Assembly (NCBI RefSeq): GCF_030929555.1
Contig: NZ_JAVFVT010000002.1
Span: forward strand, 1 to 64,000
DNA from: Paenibacillus sp. LHD-117
GTDB taxonomy: Bacteria > Bacillota > Bacilli > Paenibacillales > Paenibacillaceae
Length of the DNA stretch: 64,000 bases
Reading direction: 5' to 3'
Part shown: positions 32,756 to 40,384 of the stretch, one piece after another
How the letters are laid out: each line of letters opens with the position of its first letter
Position numbering within the stretch: position 1 is the first letter of the stretch
Translations under genes and position numbers: made by a program
Notes under the pieces: model-generated
The model's input: the letters and a program-made list of their open reading frames with translations, nothing else
Told to the model about the DNA's origin: nothing
The model's database searches: none

Positions 32756-33634
32756 TTACGTGCCGAATCGTTGACGGTACCCGCACTTCCGGCATAACTC
32801 TTCGACAGCCTCTCTTCTGGAGAAGCCGTCATAAATCTTCGTCGCGCGATCCCCTTCCACGATGTCGGCGAAGTCGGCCTGATGGATATTGCCCAAATTA
32901 ATGACGCCTTCCCCATCCAGGCAGCAAGGGATTACCGTGCCGTCGATTAATACCCCCGCCTGATTGCGAAGCGCGTGGCAGAAGCCCTTCCCATCATCCT
33001 CGGGCTCCTTTAAATCCGGCCACTTGAACTCCGGGTCTTGATTCAGATAGATGCGGTCCGCGATCTTGACGCCCGTTCCCGGCTTAAACTTCTCCTCGAT
33101 TCGATAATCGAGTCCGTACGCCTCCTCGATCATACCGAGCAGCTCCCTGTTCTTATCCCGCTGACGGTTGACGTCATTGTCCATGTCCAAATTCCACAAG
33201 CGGTAGGAAACGATCAAATCGCTTTGTTCGGTCGCTTCGCGCACGAAGTCGAGTATCGACGCCAAATAACCTGCTTTATCCTTCGAGCCCGCATGCCCGT
33301 CGAAGCTGTGCAAAGAGAAATTGATTTGGCGCAAGGCCGGTTTGCCAAGCAGCTTTGCTTTATTTTTGGAAATGAGGGTGCCGTTCGTCGTAATGTTGAC
33401 CTTGAACCCCTTCTCGTGGCTAATATCGAGCAGCTCGTCCACCTTTGGATGCAGCAGCGGTTCGCCTTTCACGTGGAAATAAATATAATCGGTGAACGGC
33501 TTCACCTGATCGAGCGTCTTGGAAAAGTCCTCGACGGATATAAAACCTTTGGCGCGCTGCGTCGGCGGACAGAAATGGCAAGAAAGATTGCAGATGCTCG
33601 TCGTTTCGATATAAAATTTTTTGAATCGTTTCAT
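32756..33634 (-). CDS. Radical SAM/SPASM domain protein
   Basis: A 292-residue radical S-adenosylmethionine enzyme. The cluster motif C15-x3-C19-x2-C22 is in CNLSCHFCPP, followed by KGEPLLHPKVDELL and NITTNGTLISKNKAKLL. A C-terminal SPASM-like part has Cys residues in GFCHALRNQAGVLIDGTVIPCCLDGEG and LCRKCGYRQRF, likely binding an auxiliary cluster. The product is unknown; relatives modify peptides or act as general iron-sulfur maturases, but no peptide precursor gene is seen nearby. ATG 33634 has GGAG 8 bases upstream. It is 34 bases downstream of the DCC gene and probably co-transcribed. Confidence 0.88.
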   Translation of the reverse strand: MKRFKKFYIETTSICNLSCHFCPPTQRAKGFISVEDFSKTLDQVKPFTDYIYFHVKGEPLLHPKVDELLDISHEKGFKVNITTNGTLISKNKAKLLGKPALRQINFSLHSFDGHAGSKDKAGYLASILDFVREATEQSDLIVSYRLWNLDMDNDVNRQRDKNRELLGMIEEAYGLDYRIEEKFKPGTGVKIADRIYLNQDPEFKWPDLKEPEDDGKGFCHALRNQAGVLIDGTVIPCCLDGEGVINLGNIHQADFADIVEGDRATKIYDGFSRREAVEELCRKCGYRQRFGT

Positions 33635-33668
33635 TGGTTGCGCTCCATTGATCATGATTGCGATACTG

Positions 33669-34121
33669 TTATTCGAATCCGCCTTCCAAAAATCGCGATC
33701 GGATTTCTTTGGTCGGCAGAAGGCAAACATCCGACCGGCCGAACCAGCGATATCGGTTGCGAGCGATCAGATCGTAAACGGCATCCCTTATCGGCGCCGG
33801 TATAAGAATGAGTCCGAAAGCTAGCGAACGCCAGCCGCCCAGTGCTCTCCAAACGCGAAGCGCCGCTCCGGATTTGGTCGCGTAACGGCCATCCTTCAGC
33901 AGCACGAACGTATTCAGCGAATTCCAATCATCCGAATAACCCGCTTCCTTCAGCATTCGCTGCCCGACCCTCGATTGCAGAGCCGCGAAGCGGAAATGCG
34001 CTCGTTTGTCGTGTTTAACCAGGTATCGGGTGATATGTTGGCATAAATGGCATTCGCCGTCGATCAGAATGACCGGATGATGGTTCCCTTCCATCTCAGG
34101 CGCGTAACGATCCATCCCCAT
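33669..34121 (-). CDS. DCC-family (DUF393) thiol-disulfide oxidoreductase
   Basis: A 150-residue DUF393/DCC protein named for the thioredoxin-like DxxCxxC motif, seen as IDGECHLC (Cys24 and Cys27), followed by the family's FRFAALQSRVGQ and a C-terminal RNRYRWFGRSDVCLLP. Members are predicted thiol-disulfide oxidoreductases. Start at ATG with GGAGGAG about 10 bases upstream; an ATG at codon 10 is possible. It precedes the radical SAM gene on the same strand. Confidence 0.88.
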   Translation of the reverse strand: MGMDRYAPEMEGNHHPVILIDGECHLCQHITRYLVKHDKRAHFRFAALQSRVGQRMLKEAGYSDDWNSLNTFVLLKDGRYATKSGAALRVWRALGGWRSLAFGLILIPAPIRDAVYDLIARNRYRWFGRSDVCLLPTKEIRSRFLEGGFE

Positions 34122-34187
34122 GTGAATGCAGCTCCTCCATCATACATTCGCTCCACTCATCGTATCATAAATCGGGTAGGGATGCAC

Positions 34188-34216
34188 TTGACCGCGGTTG
34201 TCGCATGTACTATAAT
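34188..34216 (+). promoter_or_regulatory. Promoter of the guanidine riboswitch transcript
   Basis: TTGACC (34188-34193) and TATAAT (34211-34216), 17 bases apart. Transcription would start just before the riboswitch aptamer. Confidence 0.75.
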
Positions 34217-34228
34217 CAAACGAACCGA

Positions 34229-34371
34229 ATATGGAAATGGAGTTCTAGGGTTCCGCGGCGCATGCGCCGGTCTGGTCCGAGGGAACGCGCGCGATCTCAA
34301 TCGATCGCGAATGACACGGAGGGACAAAAGCCCGGGAGATATCGTAGCGATATTTCTAGGGCTTTTTTTAT
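34229..34371 (+). ncRNA. Guanidine-I (ykkC) riboswitch with terminator
   Basis: The conserved ykkC elements are all present in order: TCTAGGGTTCCGC, GGTCTGGTCCGAGGGAAC, a variable stem (GCGCGATC.../...GATCGCG), then ACACGGAGGGACAAAAGCCCGGGAG. The last part overlaps an intrinsic terminator (34329-34371; AGCCC...ATATC/GATAT...GGGCT followed by T7). Free guanidinium should stabilise the aptamer and prevent termination, switching on the two SMR genes that follow. The motif and its genes agree fully with the known guanidine-I class. Confidence 0.95.
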
Positions 34372-34444
34372 TTGTCCGGGATGAAATCCCCCTCCCCTGA
34401 TCCATGCTAGGGATATTGAAATGAACGAAAGGAGAGAAACAAAC

Positions 34445-34864
34445 ATGACAACTTCGCAGAACAAGAATTGGCTTTTGGTCGTACTGGCCGCCTGTTTCGA
34501 GGTCGTTTGGGTCATCGGACTGAAGCATGCGGATAACATGCTGGAGTGGAGCGCTACCGTAATCGCGATTGGCGTCAGCTTCGGATTGCTCCTCTACACT
34601 TCGAAGAAGCTTCCGACAAGCACCGTATATGCCGTCTTCGTCGGTCTTGGCACGGCAGGCAGCGTCGTGGCCGAGATGCTCTTGTTCGACGTGCCTTTCC
34701 ACTGGGGCAAAATTGCACTTATAGCGCTGCTGCTGATCGGCATTATCGGACTAAAGACCGTTACTCACGAGCGGGATGAGAACGGAGATCAAGAATCGAA
34801 TGATCCCGTACAATCGAAAGCATCGAATAGGACAAAAGCTTCTTCAGGAGGGAATAGGATATGA
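34445..34864 (+). CDS. SMR-family guanidinium exporter subunit
   Basis: A 139-residue small multidrug resistance protein with four membrane helices. The key Glu of the family is in [22 protein letters not shown] (helix 1), with [30 protein letters not shown] following, a pattern typical of Gdx/SugE-type guanidinium exporters. A hydrophilic tail of about 35 residues ([14 protein letters not shown]...) after helix 4 is unusual for the family. It lies under a guanidine-I riboswitch and overlaps the next SMR gene by 4 bases; the two probably form a heterodimer as in YkkCD. ATG 34445 after GGAGAG. Confidence 0.92.
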   Translation: MTTSQNKNWLLVVLAACFEVVWVIGLKHADNMLEWSATVIAIGVSFGLLLYTSKKLPTSTVYAVFVGLGTAGSVVAEMLLFDVPFHWGKIALIALLLIGIIGLKTVTHERDENGDQESNDPVQSKASNRTKASSGGNRI

Positions 34865-35175
34865 GCTGGATCTATATCATTCTCGCCGGATTGTTCGAGG
34901 TTGCCGGCGTCGCCGGCATTTCGGAGCTGAACAAGCGGATTTCGGCAGCCAACGTCACGTTAATGATCGGTGGCTTCCTTGTCAGCTTCGTCTTTATGTC
35001 GCTGGCGATGCAGGATCTTGCCATGGGGACGGCCTATGCGGTCTGGACGGGAATCGGCACGGTCGGCAGCGCGATCGTCGGCATCCTGTTCTACAAGGAA
35101 CCAAAAAGCTTCCTTCGCTTGTTCTTTATCGCGCTCGTCTTATGCAGTGTCATCGGGCTTAAACTGATCGGATAA
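34861..35175 (+). CDS. SMR-family guanidinium exporter subunit, second
   Basis: A 104-residue four-helix SMR protein. Helix 1 is [22 protein letters not shown] with the essential Glu, and helix 2 to 3 holds [35 protein letters not shown]. Its start overlaps the stop of the previous SMR gene (ATGA), and the pair should form one dual-topology heterodimer that exports guanidinium by proton antiport. A GGAGGG ribosome binding site lies about 10 bases upstream. A terminator follows 18 bases after the stop. Confidence 0.93.
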   Translation: MSWIYIILAGLFEVAGVAGISELNKRISAANVTLMIGGFLVSFVFMSLAMQDLAMGTAYAVWTGIGTVGSAIVGILFYKEPKSFLRLFFIALVLCSVIGLKLIG

Positions 35176-35192
35176 CCGAATCGAGAAAATAA

Positions 35193-35248
35193 GCGAACAC
35201 CCCTTCAGAAGGCGCCGCGGCTCCTTCATAAGGGGTGTTCGTTCTTTT
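35193..35248. terminator. Bidirectional terminator
   Basis: GCGAACACCCCTT pairs with AAGGGGTGTTCGT around a loop with an inner stem, followed by TTCTTTT on the plus strand. Confidence 0.88.
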
Positions 35249-35264
35249 AATCACGCAACCGAAA

Positions 35265-35483
35265 TCAAAACTCGTTTTTTGGTTTTCGCGGCTGCGGCTT
35301 TACCTTGTTCTGCACCGGCGGCAGATGCCGCATGCTGCGGTGCATCGGACCTTTGCAGATCGGGCATTGCTGTTCCGTTGCCGCGAACTCGTCGCGGACC
35401 CATGCCTTGCATTCCGCGTTTTTGCATTTCCATATCTTCGTAGGTTTTAAGTTCGGTTTGGTGTCGTCGCTAGTTGTCGTCAC
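35265..35483 (-). CDS. YdjO-like cold-inducible zinc-ribbon protein
   Basis: A 72-residue protein with one zinc ribbon: KIWKCKNAECKAWVRDEFA followed by CPICKGPMHRSMRHLP, that is C-x4-C and C-x2-C. This fits the YdjO family of small proteins reported as cold-inducible in Bacillus. The tail is basic (KVKPQPRKPKNEF). It may bind nucleic acid, but that is a guess. Confidence 0.8.
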   Translation of the reverse strand: MTTTSDDTKPNLKPTKIWKCKNAECKAWVRDEFAATEQQCPICKGPMHRSMRHLPPVQNKVKPQPRKPKNEF

Positions 35484-35537
35484 GTGGGGTTCGTATTCCT
35501 TTCTGATTGCAAAACAAAGTCATGCAGTTTTAGAGGT

Positions 35538-35706
35538 TGTTCAAAAAGCCCACTTTTGATCACGAAGTATACCAGGCGGTGTATTCGGCATCGAATCTTG
35601 AATTCAGCCGGAACTTCCGGTGCTCACGTAGCTATCACTACGCTCCGCTCCTCATTTCCTAGCTTCATCCAACCTTCTCGGTGCTAAAAACCGGACTTTT
35701 TGAACA
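35538..35706. mobile_element. MITE-like repeat with imperfect terminal inverted repeats
   Basis: A 169-bp non-coding element bounded by TGTTCAAAAAG at 35538-35548 and its inverse CTTTTTGAACA at 35696-35706. The inner 20 bases of each end also pair loosely (CCCACTTTTGATCACGAAG against the inverse of CTTCTCGGTGCTAAAAACCGG). The middle contains CTCACGTAGC...CACTACGCTCCGCTCCTC. No open frame spans it. I recall closely similar repeats being scattered in Paenibacillus genomes, but only one copy is in this window. Confidence 0.65.
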
Positions 35707-35712
35707 TGCATT

Positions 35713-36801
35713 TTAAGACGTTAAGTAAACGGGAATAACACAAACAGGCTTCGAGGCTTCGGCCGTGAGGCCGGTGAATGCCAGGGTGCCGTCGCTCTCG
35801 CTTACCCGATAGGTGACAAGATTGTTGCCGTCGCGATTCGCCGCGATCAAATAATTCCCGTTCGGAGTCAACGCGAAGTGTCTAGGATGGCCGCCTTCAG
35901 TCGAAATATGCTGAGTCGTCTTCAGCTTGCCGGTATCTTGATCCAACTCGTAAACAACGATGCTGTCATGTCCGCGGTTGGATCCGTATAGATAATTCCC
36001 GTCGCGAGAAATCGCGATTTCCGCGCAGCCGTTCTCGCCCTCGAACGAATCCGGCAGCGTGCTGATCGTCTCCAATTCGGTTAGCAAACCTTGCTCCCCA
36101 TCATAACGAAATGCCGTAACGGTCGAATCCAGCTCATTGATGACGTAGGCGAAGCTTCCGCTCGGGTGGAACACGAAGTGGCGCGGCCCCGCTCCTGCGT
36201 GAACGACGGTCTCGTTATGTTTCGACAGCTTGCCTGCTTCAGCATCGAGACGATATGCCACGATACGGTCGAGTCCAAGATCCTGCACGAATAGGAATCG
36301 GCCATCCGGGCTGTAGAAGCTGGAATGCGGATGTGGCCTGTCCTGCGGCTCCTCGTCAGAGCTTCTTCCCGTATGCTGGATCACGTCGATCACTCCGCCG
36401 ATCGAACCGTCGGCTTCGATCTCGGATAACCCGATCATGCCGCCATGATAGCTGGTTACGGTCAGGAAGCGGCTCTCCTCGTCCCGTTGGATATGGCAGG
36501 TCGTATTGTCGACCGTCCAGGCCCGGTTAAGCTCCGTCAATGCTCCCGTTTCCCGATCGATAGCGAACGAGACGGCTTCACCGACCTTTTTCCCATGCTC
36601 GTTGACCTTATCCGCAATGGCATATAGGCGTCCGCGAGCGGCATCGACGTTCAGGAATGTCGGATTGCTTAATCCGCCGTATTCGTATTGCAGCGTTAAG
36701 CTGCCGTCAACCTCATTGCATCTAAACACTTTAACCCCATGATCCGCATCCCCGGCGTATGAGCCGACGAATACGAACAACCGTCCTTCTTGGTTTGCCA
36801 A
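35713..36801 (-). CDS. pgl: Lactonase family protein (6-phosphogluconolactonase, Pgl type)
   Basis: A 362-residue seven-bladed beta-propeller of the lactonase/YkgB-Pgl family, which hydrolyses 6-phosphogluconolactone in the pentose phosphate pathway. Seen: FVGSYAGDADHGVKVF, GGLSNPTFLNVDAARGRLYAI, HPHSSFYSPDGRFLFVQDLGLDRIVAY, AGAGPRHFVFHPSGSFAYVINELDSTVTAF, GCAEIAISRDGNYLYGSNRGHDSIVVY and GGHPRHFALTPNGNYLIAANRDGNNLVTY, the repeating blade motifs. It appears monocistronic. The symbol follows homology only. Confidence 0.88.
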   Translation of the reverse strand: MANQEGRLFVFVGSYAGDADHGVKVFRCNEVDGSLTLQYEYGGLSNPTFLNVDAARGRLYAIADKVNEHGKKVGEAVSFAIDRETGALTELNRAWTVDNTTCHIQRDEESRFLTVTSYHGGMIGLSEIEADGSIGGVIDVIQHTGRSSDEEPQDRPHPHSSFYSPDGRFLFVQDLGLDRIVAYRLDAEAGKLSKHNETVVHAGAGPRHFVFHPSGSFAYVINELDSTVTAFRYDGEQGLLTELETISTLPDSFEGENGCAEIAISRDGNYLYGSNRGHDSIVVYELDQDTGKLKTTQHISTEGGHPRHFALTPNGNYLIAANRDGNNLVTYRVSESDGTLAFTGLTAEASKPVCVIPVYLTS

Positions 36802-36864
36802 TGCTGTTCCTCCCCGACTAACGTGTTCTATTGTGCGCAGGCGGTATGGGTACCATACCTCTGG

Positions 36865-37500
36865 TTATCGTTCCGCCCAAGCCCGTCTGAGCGTCTCCAA
36901 AAAGACCTCTGGCTGCTGAGCGCCGGAAATCGCGAATTTGCGATCGATGACGAAGAAAGGAACGCCTCGGATGCCGAGCTTGTTTCCTTCTTGCTCCTGG
37001 CTTCTGACCGTATCCGCATATCGATCGGAACCAAGCACTTTCTTCGTTTCTTCAAGATCGAGCCCGACTTCCGCCGCAAGCTCCGAGAGCTGATCTAGGT
37101 CGTCGATGTTGAGATTGTCCGTAAAATAAGCCTTGAGCAGCCGCGCGGACATCTCCTTGCCTTTTCCTTGCTCCTCCGCGTAATGCGACAGCCGGTGCGC
37201 GTTAAACGTATTCAGATTCAACGTCCCTTCCAGCCGGAACGGAAGCCCAACGGCAGCCGCCTGCTGTACTACCCCGTCGCTGGACGCTTTGGCCTGCTCC
37301 ATGCTCATGCCGTATTTGCGCGAAAGCATTTCATAAGTCGTCATGCCGGCGGACGAGTCCGTATTCGGATCGAGCTCAAAGCTGCGCATCTCCGTCACGA
37401 CGCTGTCCTTGTGCTCGAAGGCGGCCAGCGCGCTTTCGAATTTTGTTTTGCCGATATAGCAGAACGGACAAACGTAATCCGACCATATTTCGACTTTCAT
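36865..37500 (-). CDS. DsbA-family oxidoreductase (FrnE-like)
   Basis: A 211-residue cytoplasmic DsbA-like thioredoxin-fold protein of the FrnE/polyketide group. The N-terminal CPFC (Cys11, Cys14) is in EIWSDYVCPFCYIGKTKFE; the helical insert contains NTFNAHRLSHYAEEQGKG; the cis-Pro loop is GVPFFVIDRKFAISGAQQPE. No signal peptide is present. It is probably a thiol-disulfide isomerase or oxidoreductase; the partner is unknown. It is alone between the lactonase and the hydrolase on the same strand. Confidence 0.9.
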   Translation of the reverse strand: MKVEIWSDYVCPFCYIGKTKFESALAAFEHKDSVVTEMRSFELDPNTDSSAGMTTYEMLSRKYGMSMEQAKASSDGVVQQAAAVGLPFRLEGTLNLNTFNAHRLSHYAEEQGKGKEMSARLLKAYFTDNLNIDDLDQLSELAAEVGLDLEETKKVLGSDRYADTVRSQEQEGNKLGIRGVPFFVIDRKFAISGAQQPEVFLETLRRAWAER

Positions 37501-37577
37501 TACCGCACCTCCCTGTTATGTACCGATTTATTATAGCATGTTCTGATACCGTCTACGAATGCGCGCGCGGGATAGCC

Positions 37578-37629
37578 AAAAAAAAGCATGACCTCCGAGC
37601 AGCTGCTTGCTGCCCGTCGATCATGCTTC
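37578..37629 (-). terminator. Terminator of the SleB-like gene
   Basis: AGCATGA and TCATGCT pair around a loop containing a GCAGCTGC stem, with A8 on the left giving T8 on the minus strand. Confidence 0.85.
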
Positions 37630-37634
37630 ATAAA

Positions 37635-38297
37635 TTAAACGGCGAAAATATGTCTTCCGATTTTGCCAACTTGCTTGCGCGACCAGATCCACGATGAAGT
37701 TGCCGTATCCGGGTTAAAATAATACAAGGCCCCGCCCGTCGGATCGTAGCCCCGCACGGCTTCCAATGCCGCGCGATACGCCGTTGCGTCCGGCTTCATG
37801 TAGTACTGACCGTCGTCGACCGCCGTGAACGCACGCGGCTGTTCGATCACGCCTTTTACCGTATTCGGGAAGCTCGGCGACGCCAGTCGGTTCATGACGA
37901 CAGCGCCTACTGCGACTTGCCCTTCGTACGGTTCACCTCTTGCCTCGCCGTAAATGATGCGCGCAAGCAGATCCAGCTCGTTTCTGTTCACGGAAACTTT
38001 TTTGAGCATCTCCCATGTGGCTGGTCCCGCAATTCCGTCTGCCCTAAGACCGTAATCCCTTTGGAACAGCAAAACCGAATGGCGAGTGACCGCACCGTAA
38101 TAGGACGTCAATTGTTCATTGAAGTAGCCCAGCGTCTTTAATCGATATTGAAGATCCGGCACATCCGTACCCTTCGATCCGTATGTCAGCGTTGCCGGTC
38201 CGGCAGCCGATGCGGGCTGAAGCACGGTACCAAGCGTCAATGCGAGCAGGACGGCAAACATTACGCCCGCTCGTGCGATAGAAATTCTATTTTTCAT
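37635..38297 (-). CDS. SleB/CwlJ-type cell wall hydrolase
   Basis: A 220-residue secreted hydrolase: signal peptide 1-31 (ending ASA), a peptidoglycan-binding domain at about 36-98 (GSKGTDVPDLQYRLKTLGYF, TRHSVLLFQRDYGLRADGIAGPATWEML) and a Hydrolase_2 (SleB/CwlJ) domain from about 108 (LLARIIYGEARGEPYEGQVAVGAVVMNRLASPSFPNTV), with the catalytic Glu in YGEARGE. It ends in a basic-aromatic tail. This is the layout of SleB, the spore cortex-lytic transglycosylase used in germination. Several paralogues usually exist, and no ypeB follows, so I do not give it the sleB symbol. Confidence 0.88.
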   Translation of the reverse strand: MKNRISIARAGVMFAVLLALTLGTVLQPASAAGPATLTYGSKGTDVPDLQYRLKTLGYFNEQLTSYYGAVTRHSVLLFQRDYGLRADGIAGPATWEMLKKVSVNRNELDLLARIIYGEARGEPYEGQVAVGAVVMNRLASPSFPNTVKGVIEQPRAFTAVDDGQYYMKPDATAYRAALEAVRGYDPTGGALYYFNPDTATSSWIWSRKQVGKIGRHIFAV

Positions 38298-38394
38298 TCG
38301 GCTTCATGCCTCCTAATTGTAATCGTTATGATAAAGTGCCAGGCGACTCGTTCGAGTGTATCATAGCCATCCAGCAAATGTAACCGAAAAACAA

Positions 38395-38422
38395 AAATTA
38401 CATAAAATTGCTATTCGGAAAT
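38395..38422 (-). other. Candidate dif site upstream of xerS
   Basis: On the minus strand a 28-bp stretch begins ATTTCCGAATAG and ends TTTTATGTAATTT. It has the layout of a dif site: two 11-bp arms around a 6-bp centre. By my recollection it agrees with the Bacillus subtilis dif at about 18 of 28 positions, including the TTATGTAA of the XerD arm. It lies 130 bases before the xerS start, where streptococci also keep their dif. A separate imperfect palindrome (CGGAAA...TTTTCCG, 38416-38438) overlaps it. Confidence 0.45.
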
Positions 38423-38451
38423 TTCTAATTATTTTCCGGCCCAGTTTCCTG

Positions 38452-38480
38452 TTGTTCCCTTATGTTGCCGTTGTTACAAT
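38452..38480 (+). promoter_or_regulatory. Likely promoter of xerS
   Basis: TTGTTC (38452-38457) and TACAAT (38475-38480) with 17 bases between them, 43 bases upstream of the start codon. Confidence 0.55.
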
Positions 38481-38523
38481 AGAAGCAGTTGACCCGAGGA
38501 ATGACGTTAAGGAGGCAACGCAT

Positions 38524-39618
38524 TTGAACCTGATCAAACAGAAAGATCGCGAGGAGCTGGACGCCAAGCTGCCGTCGATGCCTTGGTTTATCGAGCAATT
38601 CATCCAATACAAGCTGCCTGATCTGTCGCCGTCCTCGCTCGTGGAATATATGCGCGATTACGAGACGTTTATGAAGTGGCTTATGGCCGAAGGGCTGACG
38701 GAAGCGCGGACGCTTCGAGAGGTGAAGCTCGGCGAGCTGGAAGTACTTAAGATGGAGAGCATCGACAACTATCGCATGTTTCTGTCGACGCATAAGCCGG
38801 AGCGCAACAACCGGACGACGATCTCCCGGAAGCTCTCCTCGCTCCGCTCCTTATTTCATTACCTGAGCCAGATTGCCGAGGATGACGACTTTTACCCGCT
38901 TCTCAAGCGGAATGTCATGGCCAAAGTGACGATCAAGCGGACGCATAAGCCGAAGGATACCGCCGCCAAGCTGGAGGGCAAGTTGTTGCAAGAGGAAGAA
39001 ATTGCGGAGTTCATGGCCTACGTGAAAGTGTATTATGGCACGGATGTCACAAGTAACAAGCAGGCACTGCACGCCTTCGAGCTGAATCACGTACGGGATG
39101 CCTGCATTATCGGCTTTATACTGCATTCCGGACTCCGCGTCTCCGAGCTCGTAAATTTGAACGTGGACGACATCGATCTGAAGAAGAAGCTGTGTTACGT
39201 CTATCGCAAAGGCAAAAACGACGACACGTTCAAAACGCCGGTTTATTTCCGCCATGACGCGATCGAAGACTTAACGGGCTATCTGGCCCTTCGCGACACA
39301 AGGTACAAAGCACCGCGCAAGGAGAAGGCGCTTTTCCTCGCGATCGCGAACGGCAAGAACGAAGGCTCGCGCATGACGAAACGGGCCATTCAAGCCATGG
39401 TCATCAAGTACGCGAAACGGTTCGGCAAACCTTATTTGTCCGTCCATAAGCTGCGGCATTCCTTCGCGACGGACTATTATTTGCAGAACGATATATACAA
39501 AACGCAGGAACAGCTTGGACACGCTTCGCCCGAGACGACGCAAATCTATGCGCATCTGACCGACAAAACGATGGCCGAAGCGATCGATCGAAGACAAAAC
39601 GAGGGCAAGACGGATTGA
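38524..39618 (+). CDS. xerS: Tyrosine recombinase XerS
   Basis: A 364-residue site-specific recombinase. It has an N-terminal SAM-like domain (MPWFIEQFIQYKLPDLSPSSLVEYMRDYETFMKWL) and a catalytic domain with the full set: Arg in SGLRVSELVNLNVDDID, Lys in YRKGKNDD, His/Arg in LSVHKLRHSFATDYYL, His in EQLGHASPETTQIYAHL and Tyr in IYAHL. Length and the opening KLPSMPWFIEQFI match XerS, the single-protein chromosome dimer resolvase of streptococci that is also annotated in Paenibacillus. A TTG start at 38524 has AAGGAGG 8 bases upstream. A dif-like site lies just upstream (38395-38422). Confidence 0.88.
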   Translation: MNLIKQKDREELDAKLPSMPWFIEQFIQYKLPDLSPSSLVEYMRDYETFMKWLMAEGLTEARTLREVKLGELEVLKMESIDNYRMFLSTHKPERNNRTTISRKLSSLRSLFHYLSQIAEDDDFYPLLKRNVMAKVTIKRTHKPKDTAAKLEGKLLQEEEIAEFMAYVKVYYGTDVTSNKQALHAFELNHVRDACIIGFILHSGLRVSELVNLNVDDIDLKKKLCYVYRKGKNDDTFKTPVYFRHDAIEDLTGYLALRDTRYKAPRKEKALFLAIANGKNEGSRMTKRAIQAMVIKYAKRFGKPYLSVHKLRHSFATDYYLQNDIYKTQEQLGHASPETTQIYAHLTDKTMAEAIDRRQNEGKTD

Positions 39619-39651
39619 CGCAGCCGCTGCGCCATCCGCTTGCCCTCGTTT
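39597..39651. terminator. Bidirectional terminator overlapping the xerS stop
   Basis: AAACGAGGGCAAG (inside the last xerS codons) pairs with CTTGCCCTCGTTT; the stop codon lies in the loop. It also ends the convergent gene. Confidence 0.85.
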
Positions 39652-39666
39652 ATTCAAGCTCGAAGC

Positions 39667-40188
39667 TTATAACTCCATATCGACAGGCGTAATGCCTTCT
39701 TCTACCGCAAACTCGAAGTCTTCGATATCGTATACCTGTACCGGAACTTCCGCTTCGATCAGCTTATCCTGGAATTCGAATTGATCGGATAGCAGCGGCA
39801 CGTTCAGCTTCAGGCTCGAAAGCAGAAGCTCCGTCTCCACCGGGTCGAACATCTCGCCGTATTGCGCGTTATCCACCGCATTGACGATCGTGAATTGGAT
39901 CGTTTCGTTAAGCAGAAGCGGCGCGCTTTCGCGCCATGGCACCTGAAGCGCCTTTTCGATCTTCTTCCGGTTCAAAGAATCTTCGAAGAACTGGATCAGT
40001 TCGTTAATTTTGGACTTGACGTGAAGATCATCGTCCGGATCGTCCATGACGGGTTCCGTGCTGTCGCGCATATCGTACAGCTCCGCGATCGAAGTATATG
40101 GGATGACGTAATCAACGGGACGACTCGGGACGAGCAGATGCCCATACGTGGCTACCATCACTGCTTCTATTACAAACCGTCGACGCAT
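39667..40188 (-). CDS. Conserved hypothetical protein
   Basis: A 173-residue acidic protein beginning RRRFVIEAVMVATYGHLLVPSRPVDYVIPYTSIAELYD. It continues with KINELIQFFEDSLNRKKIEKALQVPWRESAPLLLNETIQFTIVNAVDNAQYGEMFDPVETELLL and ends in a very acidic tail. Similar proteins in Paenibacillus are sometimes labelled ADP-heptose synthase, which the sequence does not support. ATG at 40188 has GGGGGAG upstream; the frame is open further but without a site. Function unknown. Confidence 0.7.
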   Translation of the reverse strand: MRRRFVIEAVMVATYGHLLVPSRPVDYVIPYTSIAELYDMRDSTEPVMDDPDDDLHVKSKINELIQFFEDSLNRKKIEKALQVPWRESAPLLLNETIQFTIVNAVDNAQYGEMFDPVETELLLSSLKLNVPLLSDQFEFQDKLIEAEVPVQVYDIEDFEFAVEEGITPVDMEL

Positions 40189-40384
40189 GGCTTCTCCCCC
40201 TTGTTTTGCGCATCGTGAAATAATTTTGCTTGCGTTTCCTCTTATTATACAATATTCCGTAGGCTGTACAAGATAGACATTCGCCAAATTTGCCATCCCG
40301 GAAGGCGCGAAGGTACAATAAAGGGAGTGTCGTTTCACTCCGTTCCGCAAGAACGGAAGCATCGCTTCCAGGAGGTCATCATAC

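Noticed and set aside
34157..34702. A 181-codon minus-strand frame across the riboswitch.
   Set aside because: It runs antisense through the conserved ykkC aptamer and the SMR gene and has no translation signals.
36843..36859. Short palindrome GGTATG...CATACC between the DsbA-like and lactonase genes.
   Set aside because: Six-base arms with a five-base centre, no promoter overlap and no second copy; too little to call an operator.
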